Source: DATFGK01 sp046712825
GTDB lineage: Bacteria; Actinomycetota; AC-67
Length of the DNA stretch: 18,370 nt
NCBI GenBank assembly: GCA_046712825.1
Contig: JBKKCR010000068.1
Coordinates: 1 to 18,370 of the forward strand
Direction of reading: 5' to 3'
The position numbers were made by a program, and so were the translations under genes. The notes under the pieces are model-generated. The model searched no databases and was not told the DNA's origin. It was given only the letters and a program-made list of their open reading frames with translations. Positions within the stretch are counted from its first letter, which is position 1, and each line of letters begins with the position of its first letter. Positions 8,700 through 14,565 of the stretch are shown here, piece by piece.

Positions 8700-8727
8700 C
8701 GCACCACCCTCTCCAGTTCCCCAGCCA

Positions 8728-9264
8728 CTATTCGCACGCGAACTCTCCGGCGCCCGAAACCGTCATCTGTGGGCTGGCCCACAACGGGATATCGATGCGT
8801 AGCCGGTATCGAACCTCGACATAAACCGATCGTCCCTGCGCGGGAACCGAGTTGCATGGGGCAGAGTTCGAATTGACCGGACACGAACTCGCGCCGCACG
8901 TTTGAGTTTCGCTGCCGTCACTGGTGTCACCGTCGTCGTTGTTGTCCTGCTTGGTCTGGATCAGGATGCATCCGGTTTCGGGCGTGGTAAGGGGCGCGCC
9001 GCAAAGATCCTGGATGTTCGCGGAGTTGATGATGCTGAGCGACTCCTTGGTCCGCGCCCGGATCTGATCCAGGCTGGATTGGGTCAGCGAGGCGATACGC
9101 GCGCCTTCGCGGCCGGCCGACTGCAAACCTTGGTAGCGGTTGAGCAGGATCCCGAACGTGATCGTTCCGAACAAGATCATCAGCAGCAGCGAAGCGATGA
9201 TGGCGAACTCGACCGCCGAAGCGCCGCGCTCTTCCCTGAGCTTCCTCAAACCATCCCCCTGCAT
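8728..9264 (-). CDS. tadE: TadE-like pseudopilin 1
   Basis: This 178-residue protein runs from ATG at 9264. A TTG at 9249 preceded by AGGGG is an equally good start by alignment with the second tadE; the longer open frame to 9387 is not preferred. Residues 11-19 read EERGASAVE, a Tad prepilin-peptidase site with Gly14 at -1 and Glu19 at +5, followed by a hydrophobic helix (21-41). TadE proteins are pseudopilins processed like Flp. The exported part has 6 cysteines and a DNNDDGDTSDG stretch at 107-117 that resembles a calcium-binding DxNxDG loop. The C-terminal block (RYRLRIDIPLWASPQMTVSG) is shared with the TadE at 10888. It probably works with the TadG-like protein directly downstream. Confidence 0.88.
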   Translation of the reverse strand: MQGDGLRKLREERGASAVEFAIIASLLLMILFGTITFGILLNRYQGLQSAGREGARIASLTQSSLDQIRARTKESLSIINSANIQDLCGAPLTTPETGCILIQTKQDNNDDGDTSDGSETQTCGASSCPVNSNSAPCNSVPAQGRSVYVEVRYRLRIDIPLWASPQMTVSGAGEFACE

Positions 9265-9662
9265 GTGACGAAAAGGACCGGTCTCCTCGACACCGGAGCG
9301 GCCCAGCGATTCGGTCCTTGCATTATTGAACACCACGCTCCGTGTTGCCGCTAGAGCATTCGTCCCATCTTCGGTCGGCACTTTCACCGACTCCCCTGAA
9401 TGTTTCGTTCCAAGTGTGTCATTCGGCCCCTGCCGCCTGGGTCGGAAGTCCGGGGGAAGTACCGTAACGCCCTTTTTCCCGCCTTTAGGGACGGGTGGCG
9501 TCGAATCGTCGGGAAGGGGGACGAGCGGCGAGCCGGCGGAGATTAGCCAGACTCTACGCGAAAGAGCAGGCCGCCGTGTGCGTACCGCACGGGCGTTTCG
9601 CTAGCCACCGCTAGTGGTTGGCTGCTCGTCTCAGCTTTTGAGCGTCTGGCGGGTTGAGATCC
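9265..9662 (-). other. 398-bp spacer between the two tadE-tadG cassettes
   Basis: No convincing gene is seen on either strand; short open frames here lack ribosome sites and family motifs. On the minus strand the spacer holds a small 5-bp-stem hairpin (CTAGC/GCTAG, 9601-9614), an inverted GTGCG-TAC-CGCAC element at about 9578-9590, a CCCTAAAGGCGGG stretch near 9482-9494, and a GGAAC (9407-9411) placed 15 bases before a GTC, which resembles an ECF-sigma promoter but is too short to trust. The length suggests a separate promoter for the downstream cassette. Confidence 0.5.
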
Positions 9663-10871
9663 CTATTGCGCGCACCGCTGGGCTTCGGTGAGGCCCGAGT
9701 TGTCGTGATCCACCGCGCAGATCTGAACGGCTTTGACGTCGGTCTGGTTCGGCGATGTGGCGCAGCACGGCCCTGAGGCGATGTACGGGACGAACTCGAG
9801 ATCGAAGTAGCGCTGGTCCTGGGCCCCGGTCAGCTTGAAACCCCAGAGGCGGATACCCACGTACCGCACGACGTTGAAAGTGCAGTTGTTGCCGCCTCCG
9901 CCTCCACCGGTCGCGCACGTCGCCTGGTCGAAGATCACGATGGGGAATTCCTTGATAGTCGGGGGGCTTCCCGGGATGCTTTGCACGCAGGACAGCACGG
10001 ATCCGAGGCTGTCGTTGCTACAACTCTGGTTCGAGTTCGCCGCGCCGCTTCCCGGATTGCCGGGACAGTCGTCGCCGACGCCTCCCGGTTGGTCGCCGGT
10101 ACCCGTGCCGTCGTTGTCGCAGTCGGACGGCGCATTGACGAGGCCGTCGTAGCCGTCGAGCATCCAGTCCTTGAACTCCTCGTCCGAGTTACCGCCATCG
10201 TTCCCGTCGAAGTCCTGGAACCCCCAGTTTCCAGGCGCGTCGCCGCAGGAGTCGTTCGAGTCCTTCGAGTAGGTGATGCGGTGCACGGCTCCGGCGCCCT
10301 GGTAGGTCGGGTGGTCCGGCCCTGACGACGGCATGGGTGTCCCGCTGTTCAGATACGCGAGCCATTCCTGAACGTGCGTGTTCTGGACGCAGATCCCGAT
10401 CGGACGGAGACCCTGGACGGCATCGGGGTAATAGACGCGGGCGGCGGAGTACGAGTAGGGCTGGGTGCTGCCCAAGCCGAAGAGGCCGCCGAACCGCGTG
10501 TCGGCTTCCTTCCGCGCTTCTACGGCGACGTACCCGATGATCCCGCCGGCGTTCACGCTCGTGAACGTGCAGTTCTGCGACCCGACGACGAATCCGCTTG
10601 TGTTGACCATGAGCGTGTTCGTCCAATCCTGGTAAGCCCCGTTGAACCCGGCGCCCCCGATGCGGTTGCAATCGGTGGCTCCCGTCTTGCCCGCGAATAT
10701 CGCTTGGTCGAGCGCGGTCGAGTCGGTGCCTGCGACGATCCTCCGCCTGGTGCTCCACATACTTCCGAAGTCGAGGCTGAGCAACGCCGAGGAGAAAACC
10801 CCCAGCAAGGAAACCACGACGATCACGCTCGAGATCCCGCGCTCGTCTCGCTTCGATAGGTTCCGACGCAC
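9663..10871 (-). CDS. TadG-like surface protein 2 (Flp minor subunit), Cys-rich
   Basis: This protein has 402 residues. GTG at 10871 is chosen because AAGGAG lies 9 bases upstream and the start then falls 16 bp after the tadE stop; an open frame to ATG 10913 would overlap tadE. Residues 8-55 match the TadE/TadG-like N-terminus (DERG, membrane helix 14-33, LDFGSMWSTRR). The exported part shares VEARKEADTRFGGLFG (117-132), PGNWGFQDF (213-221) and a terminal CAVDHD (385-390) with its paralogue at 7389. It carries DCDNDG (250-255), a match to the DxDxDG calcium-loop pattern. It has 14 cysteines, all exported. No VWA domain is present. It is partnered with the tadE at 10888. Confidence 0.86.
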   Translation of the reverse strand: MRRNLSKRDERGISSVIVVVSLLGVFSSALLSLDFGSMWSTRRRIVAGTDSTALDQAIFAGKTGATDCNRIGGAGFNGAYQDWTNTLMVNTSGFVVGSQNCTFTSVNAGGIIGYVAVEARKEADTRFGGLFGLGSTQPYSYSAARVYYPDAVQGLRPIGICVQNTHVQEWLAYLNSGTPMPSSGPDHPTYQGAGAVHRITYSKDSNDSCGDAPGNWGFQDFDGNDGGNSDEEFKDWMLDGYDGLVNAPSDCDNDGTGTGDQPGGVGDDCPGNPGSGAANSNQSCSNDSLGSVLSCVQSIPGSPPTIKEFPIVIFDQATCATGGGGGGNNCTFNVVRYVGIRLWGFKLTGAQDQRYFDLEFVPYIASGPCCATSPNQTDVKAVQICAVDHDNSGLTEAQRCAQ

Positions 10872-10887
10872 CGTGGTCAGCTCCTTC

Positions 10888-11385
10888 CTAGGACTCGCAT
10901 TTGAATTCCGCACCGCCGCTCAACGTCATCTGGGGAGAGGCCCATACGGGGATGTCGACCCGGAGGCGGTAGTAGACGTCGACGACCACCGACTTGTCGG
11001 TTCCCGCGTAGGCACCGCCGCATGGGGTTTGTGAGGGGCTCGATGGGGTGATCTCCGTCGGAACGGCTGCCGGCGCCGACTTGGTGGACACCTTGACGCA
11101 CCCGCTCTCGGTCGAAAGGGTGTTCAGGTTCGCCGGGCACGTTGCGGCGATGCTCGAGCCGGCGATGACGCTGACGGAATCGCGCACGCGGCCGAGGATC
11201 TGAGTTCGGGTCGTCGCCGAGAGTGCGCCGACGCGTGCGCCTTCGCGCGCGGCCGACTGCAGTCCCTGGTACCGGTTGAAGAGGATCCCGAACGTGATCG
11301 TTCCGAAAAGGATCAGGAGCAGAAGAGAACCGATGATCGCGAACTCGACCGCCGAAGCGCCATGCTCTTCCTTGATTCGCCTCAC
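10888..11385 (-). CDS. tadE: TadE-like pseudopilin 2
   Basis: This 165-residue protein runs from GTG at 11385, preceded by GGAGG four bases upstream. The open frame continues upstream to 11637, but that extension would cross the terminator at 11546-11574 and overlap the flp gene, so it is rejected. Residues 6-14 read EEHGASAVE: Gly9 is the prepilin-peptidase site and Glu14 the +5 residue, followed by a hydrophobic helix at 16-36. The exported part has 4 cysteines and ends with a block (RLRVDIPVWASPQMTLSGG) close to that of the other TadE. It is the first gene of the upstream tadE-tadG cassette, 16 bp before its tadG partner. Confidence 0.88.
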   Translation of the reverse strand: MRRIKEEHGASAVEFAIIGSLLLLILFGTITFGILFNRYQGLQSAAREGARVGALSATTRTQILGRVRDSVSVIAGSSIAATCPANLNTLSTESGCVKVSTKSAPAAVPTEITPSSPSQTPCGGAYAGTDKSVVVDVYYRLRVDIPVWASPQMTLSGGAEFKCES

Positions 11386-11395
11386 GCCGCCTCCA

Positions 11396-11520
11396 TCAGA
11401 CGTGGAGACGGACCTCGAACTCCCCCAGCAGCTGCGGCCCGCTAACTCCCCGAGCGTTCCCCTGCTGCGGCCCCGAAGGGCCTGCGTTCCAGATTTTCGG
11501 CAGATGGGGCGGAAAACATG
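11396..11520 (-). other. Possible structured leader before tadE
   Basis: The minus-strand leader can form a stable UUCG tetraloop hairpin (GGCCC-TTCG-GGGCC, 11469-11482), and a longer helix pairing CAGCAG (at 11462-11467) with CTGCTG (at 11426-11431) that encloses a CGCT/AGCG helix (11440-11443 with 1153-56 of the same block, i.e. 11453-11456). GC-rich sequence forms helices easily, so this may be chance. No match to a known riboswitch core was recognised. Confidence 0.2.
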
Positions 11521-11545
11521 AGGGCGAAGCGGCTGTAGAAAAGCC

Positions 11546-11574
11546 TCGAGGCGGACCCATTGGGTCCGCCTCGA
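11546..11574 (-). terminator. Rho-independent terminator after the second flp gene
   Basis: A perfect 13-bp stem (11546-11558 with 11562-11574) with a 3-base loop lies 19 bases past the flp stop on the minus strand and is followed by GGCTTTTCT. This would end or attenuate transcription from the pilin genes before tadE. Confidence 0.75.
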
Positions 11575-11593
11575 AAGATGTGACTTGCGACCG

Positions 11594-11815
11594 TTAGCAG
11601 CCTGGGACGCTGGACTTCGTGGAGATCGCTTCGGCACTACAGCTGAACGTGCTGCTGGTGCGCTGGCCGAGGAACACGACCGCCAGGATGATCACTGCGG
11701 CGATCAGCGCGACCATGATCCCGTACTCGACCGCGGTAGCACCGCGCTCGGACTTGAGGTTAAGACGGGCCGACACCCAAGCACTCAAGAGCCGTCCCGC
11801 GGCAAACATCTGCAT
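11594..11815 (-). CDS. flp: Flp/Fap-type prepilin (second copy)
   Basis: This 73-residue prepilin runs from ATG at 11815, chosen because AAAGGG lies about 8 bases upstream; the open frame reaches a TTG at 11851 with no ribosome site. The leader is short and basic. The cleavage site is Gly25 in SERGATAVEYG, with Glu30-Tyr31 at +5/+6, the hallmark of Flp pilins. A hydrophobic helix covers about 32-50. The mature protein has two cysteines: one in TFSC and one at the extreme C-terminus. It is one of two tandem pilins; the core is identical in protein sequence to the first copy, and the tails differ (SSTFSCSAEAISTKS versus SQTFSCSGQAISVKS). It builds the pilus fibre after processing by a prepilin peptidase that is not in this window. 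Confidence 0.95.
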   Translation of the reverse strand: MQMFAAGRLLSAWVSARLNLKSERGATAVEYGIMVALIAAVIILAVVFLGQRTSSTFSCSAEAISTKSSVPGC

Positions 11816-12101
11816 CCGTGTCACCCTTTCCGTTCGGTGTTGATCCGGCAACGTACCCGAGAAGATCAGGAGAAGAGATCCGGGCGGGCTCAGCGCCCGC
11901 CCGGAAGCTCACTTGCTTCGCTTGTAACTTAGCAGCCGGCGACGCTCGACTTGACCGAAATCGCCTGACCGGAACAGCTGAACGTCTGGCTGGTGCGCTG
12001 GCCGAGGAACACGACCGCCAAGATGATCACTGCGGCGATCAGCGCGACCATGATCCCGTACTCGACCGCGGTGGCACCGCGCTCGCTCTTGAGGTTAAGA
12101 C
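11655..12101. repeat. Two 112-bp near-identical blocks within the tandem flp genes
   Basis: Blocks 11655-11766 and 11990-12101 (offset 335 bp) match at 108 of 112 positions. They encode the end of the leader, the cleavage site and the hydrophobic helix. All four mismatches are synonymous, including a TCC/AGC serine change. Flanks diverge. Confidence 0.85.
11879..11905 (-). terminator. Strong hairpin between the two flp genes (attenuator or weak terminator)
   Basis: A perfect 11-bp GC-rich stem (11879-11889 with 11895-11905) with a 5-base loop begins 23 bases after the first flp stop on the minus strand. It is followed only by a mixed TCTCTTCTCC tract, so termination may be partial. It could also stabilise the 3' end of the first pilin mRNA. 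Confidence 0.55.
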
Positions 12102-12159
12102 GAGTCGTAACCCAAGCGCTGGCGAAGTGCGCCATCTGAAGGATGCCCATTTTGTGCAT
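11929..12159 (-). CDS. flp: Flp/Fap-type prepilin (first copy)
   Basis: This 76-residue prepilin runs from ATG at 12159. A perfect anti-SD match, GGAGGTGA, abuts this ATG; the in-frame ATG at 12150 is an alternative with long spacing. Gly28 in SERGATAVEYG is the predicted cleavage site with Glu33 at +5, then a hydrophobic helix to about residue 53. The mature tail has two cysteines (TFSC and the C-terminal residue), which could close a C-terminal loop as in other pilins. It is the promoter-proximal gene of the pilus locus with the strongest ribosome site seen there, which fits a major pilin. The intergenic hairpin downstream could favour this copy over the second. Confidence 0.95.
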   Translation of the reverse strand: MHKMGILQMAHFASAWVTTRLNLKSERGATAVEYGIMVALIAAVIILAVVFLGQRTSQTFSCSGQAISVKSSVAGC

Positions 12160-12221
12160 TCACCTCCCCTTACAGCTTGGCGACGGACGAGCCGCCGCGA
12201 TCCAGTGAGATTCCTTGAAAC

Positions 12222-12305
12222 CTTGCGTCGTTGCGGTGCTCAGCAGCTTCGATGGCTTATTTCGGCCGCCACAGTGGGCTGGTTGAGTGTCTCCAATGAC
12301 GCAAG
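12222..12305. repeat. Imperfect inverted repeat flanking the pilin promoter region
   Basis: CTTGCGTCGTTG at 12222-12233 and CAATGACGCAAG at 12294-12305 are inverted copies with 11 of 12 matches. They are centred at about 12264, on the GCCGAAATAA element. A further ACGCAA lies at 12318. They may be regulator half-sites; chance is not excluded. Confidence 0.3.
12257..12266 (-). promoter_or_regulatory. Weak candidate sigma-28-like -10 for flp
   Basis: The minus strand reads GCCGAAATAAGCC, resembling the GCCGATAAGCC before cpaB with two extra bases; TCAA lies 16 bases upstream. The leader to the flp ATG would be about 90 bases. The insertion makes this a weak match. Confidence 0.2.
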
Positions 12306-12380
12306 TTGATGGTAGTCACGCAAAGTGGCTGGTGAATGAGGCCCACGCTCTATCTTTTCGAGACGGGCGCCCCCTGGATT

Positions 12381-12396
12381 TGGGACCCTGGTCCCA
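12381..12396. promoter_or_regulatory. Palindrome TGGGACC-CT-GGTCCCA, possible operator
   Basis: A perfect 7+7 inverted repeat with a 2-base centre lies 74 bp before the ATG of the DnaB-like gene. The loop is too small for an RNA hairpin, so a dimeric regulator site is more plausible than a terminator. No regulator gene is visible nearby. Confidence 0.3.
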
Positions 12397-12469
12397 TTCT
12401 GTGAACAGCGATAGCGGGGGTATCGAGTGTGTCGTATCGTCAGCCGAAGAAAATACCGAGGTGAGAGAT

Positions 12470-13525
12470 ATGGCAGAAGTGCAGACCGAGCAATCGAAGA
12501 TCGCGCGTCGCGGCAGCGTTGCGCCACGATCGGTGTTCAGCGTTCTTTCCGGGCTGGACGAAGATCTGCGAACCGGGCAAGGCAAAGCGTTCATGCCCAT
12601 CCCGACTGGGTTCCAAGCTTTGGATCACACCCTGGGCGGCGGTATCCGCGCCGGCGATCTCGTTCTCGTTGGTGGCTCGCCCGGTGTCGGCAAGACGATC
12701 GTCACGTTGCAGTGGGCGCGCAACATCGCGCTCTCCGGCGGCACCGTTCTCTACGCGTGCTACGAGCACGAGGAGTCCGCGTTGCTGGGACGTCTGCTCG
12801 CACTTGAGATGGGTGATCTGCCGGGCGACAACGACGGTTACGACACCGAGCTCGAGACGTTGCGACTCGGGATCCAAGAGATCGCCGCCGGCGGTCAGCG
12901 CAGTCTTTCCGACGTGTTGCAGACCGAGGGGATGATCTCACGCGCGTACGAGCACATCGAGTCGTACGGAACGCGGCTGTGGCTGCAGCGTGCGTCGAGC
13001 GCACACACGACGGTCCAGAAGATCGAGGAGATGGTTCGCGAGCGTCAGAATGACGACCCCGACGCTCCGTTCGTGTTGGTGGTCGACTATCTCCAGAAAG
13101 TCGCGATGCATCCCGAGCCCGAGGTCGAGGCCGAGAAGATCACGCGTGTGACCGAGGCGCTCAAAGACATGGCGTTGACGTACCGGATCCCCATCGTGTG
13201 CGTCGTGGCCGCCGACAAGGAGGGTCTCCAGTCGCGAAGGCTACGGCTGCATCACCTCCGCGGATCGTCGGCGCTCATGTACGAATGCGACGTCGCCGTG
13301 ATCCTCAACGATAAGTTCAACACCGTGTCCAAGGTGCACTTGGCGTACGACCCGGTGCGGGCGGAGACGTTCCGCGACTGGGTCATCTTCACGGTCGAGA
13401 AGAACCGAGGCGGTCCGAACCTGATGGATCTGGAGTTCAAGAAAGACTTTCTCCACTTCCGGTTCGAGCCCGAAGGCGCCATGGTCGCGGAGAAGCTCGT
13501 CGACGAGCGGATCTACTCGGAATAG
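12470..13525 (+). CDS. DnaB C-terminal/KaiC-like ATPase lacking the DnaB N-terminal domain
   Basis: This protein has 351 residues. ATG at 12470 is chosen for GAGG eight bases upstream. After a short tail (1-40) there is one RecA-like domain: PTGFQALDHTLGGGIRAGD (45-63), Walker A GSPGVGKT (69-76), an acidic EHEE region (99-102), Walker B VLVVDYLQK (202-210) as in DnaB, the RGSSALMYECDVAVIL helix region (264-279), and KNRGGPN (311-317), corresponding to the DnaB arginine-finger segment KNRNGPTG. The SQLNR motif of replicative DnaB is replaced by VAADK (246-250). The primase-binding N-terminal domain is missing (DnaB is about 450 residues). It is therefore probably not the replicative helicase; a specialised ATPase, perhaps signalling-linked, is possible. 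It is divergent from the pilin genes and 11 bp ahead of a membrane-protein gene. Confidence 0.85.
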   Translation: MAEVQTEQSKIARRGSVAPRSVFSVLSGLDEDLRTGQGKAFMPIPTGFQALDHTLGGGIRAGDLVLVGGSPGVGKTIVTLQWARNIALSGGTVLYACYEHEESALLGRLLALEMGDLPGDNDGYDTELETLRLGIQEIAAGGQRSLSDVLQTEGMISRAYEHIESYGTRLWLQRASSAHTTVQKIEEMVRERQNDDPDAPFVLVVDYLQKVAMHPEPEVEAEKITRVTEALKDMALTYRIPIVCVVAADKEGLQSRRLRLHHLRGSSALMYECDVAVILNDKFNTVSKVHLAYDPVRAETFRDWVIFTVEKNRGGPNLMDLEFKKDFLHFRFEPEGAMVAEKLVDERIYSE

Positions 13526-13536
13526 CTCGGGACCTG

Positions 13537-14565
13537 GTGGTGGGGGAACGCCGTCGGGTTTTCGCGGCGTTCGTCGTCGGATCGAGCCTCGCAGCGGCGA
13601 TCGTCGTCGCGAGCTGGGTGTCGGATCCGGCGCACCGGACCGCATACGGTGACGGACTGATCTATCGGTTCGTCGCCGCCCACATCGGGGCGTCGCCCGA
13701 GGAGCTTCCGACGTTCGACCCGGATCGCGTGGTCATCGATCGGGGGCCGTCGCTTCGCTACGGGCGCATCGGGCTGCCCGCTGCCGTCTGGCTGGTCAGC
13801 GCCGGACGAGCCGGCGTTATGAAGTTCACGCAACCACTCCTGATCGTCGTCGCGGCGGGGGCGGCGAGCGCCGCCGCCGCCGTTCTCCTCCCGGGAGCCG
13901 GCATGTTCGCCGCAGCGATCCCGCTCCTGGCACCAGGGTTCGCGTTATCCGTCGCGGGTGGCTACGCGGAGGTTCTGGCCGTTGCTCTGGGGTTGTGGGG
14001 GGTCGTCTTCGCTTTACGTGACCGCTGGGGGATGAGCGCCCTTATGTTGAGCCTGGCGATACTCACCAAGGAGAACGCCGGTGCAGTTCTCGGGGGCCTC
14101 GCTCTTTGGCTCTTGCTCCGGCGACGTCCGCGCCCCATCGCAACGCTGGCGCTCGGCCTCGTCCCGGTGATCGCATGGTGGCTCTTCATCGCCGACCGGT
14201 TCGGTCACATCCCGCCGCTGGATCCGTATCTCCGTGAAACCACGACCACCATCGGCGCTCCCGTCATCTCTCTGATCCGGAGCTTCACCGACGCATATTC
14301 GGCGGAGTCCGCCATCTGGGCCGGGCTCCACGTCGCGTTGGGCGTGCTGGTCGTGGTGTTATGGAGAACGTCGCTCTTCGCACTCATCGGCGCTGTGGCG
14401 TCGCTTCAGCTGTTGGCTGCGGCGCCCTTCGGATGGCGCTTCATAGGGGACGCGTCCCGAATCTCCTCGATCTTCCAGTTGCTCGTCATCTTGGCGATCG
14501 TGACGTGGCGTCGTCCTGCGTGGGCCTCCCCTGGGGCCGTGCCTGCGATCCCGCGCGGTGAATGA
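13537..14565 (+). CDS. Polytopic membrane protein, GT-C-like (tandem copy 1)
   Basis: This protein has 342 residues with about 9-10 hydrophobic segments. GTG at 13537 (or 13540) starts 11 bp after the DnaB-like gene with only a weak GGGA ribosome site, suggesting translational coupling. Motifs shared with the next gene and the one at 15552 are: an early extracytoplasmic GDG (38-40, Asp39), RYGRIGLP (74-81), an AE pair (144-145) in a hydrophobic helix, and LTKE (176-179). The early acidic residue between the first two helices resembles GT-C glycosyltransferases and the AZOBR_p60025-type cell-surface glycopolymer proteins. A role in surface polysaccharide or glycosylation is inferred from this resemblance; catalysis is not proven. 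Confidence 0.75.
   Translation: MVGERRRVFAAFVVGSSLAAAIVVASWVSDPAHRTAYGDGLIYRFVAAHIGASPEELPTFDPDRVVIDRGPSLRYGRIGLPAAVWLVSAGRAGVMKFTQPLLIVVAAGAASAAAAVLLPGAGMFAAAIPLLAPGFALSVAGGYAEVLAVALGLWGVVFALRDRWGMSALMLSLAILTKENAGAVLGGLALWLLLRRRPRPIATLALGLVPVIAWWLFIADRFGHIPPLDPYLRETTTTIGAPVISLIRSFTDAYSAESAIWAGLHVALGVLVVVLWRTSLFALIGAVASLQLLAAAPFGWRFIGDASRISSIFQLLVILAIVTWRRPAWASPGAVPAIPRGE

Larger units (their letters stand above)
12160..12469. promoter_or_regulatory. Divergent intergenic region between the pilin genes and the DnaB-like gene
   Basis: These 310 bp must carry promoters for both directions. No convincing gene is seen; an open frame continues upstream of the DnaB-like start to a GTG at 12287 without a ribosome site. 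Notable elements are GCCGAAATAA on the minus strand (12257-12266), an imperfect inverted repeat around it, and a perfect 7+7 palindrome at 12381-12396. Confidence 0.6.

Noticed and set aside
9389..9411. ECF-sigma-like GGAAC-N15-GTC on the minus strand
   Set aside because: The motif is short and degenerate and expected by chance; kept only as a note in the spacer entry.
11386..11637. N-terminal extension of the upstream tadE to 11637
   Set aside because: It would run through a strong terminator hairpin and overlap flp, and the prepilin site would then be preceded by about 90 unrelated residues; GTG 11385 has a good ribosome site.
938..12159. Secretin (CpaC/RcpA), TadD or prepilin peptidase (TadV/CpaA) within the locus
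   Set aside because: All minus-strand genes are accounted for by other families; a peptidase must lie elsewhere and a secretin is not expected in a monoderm.
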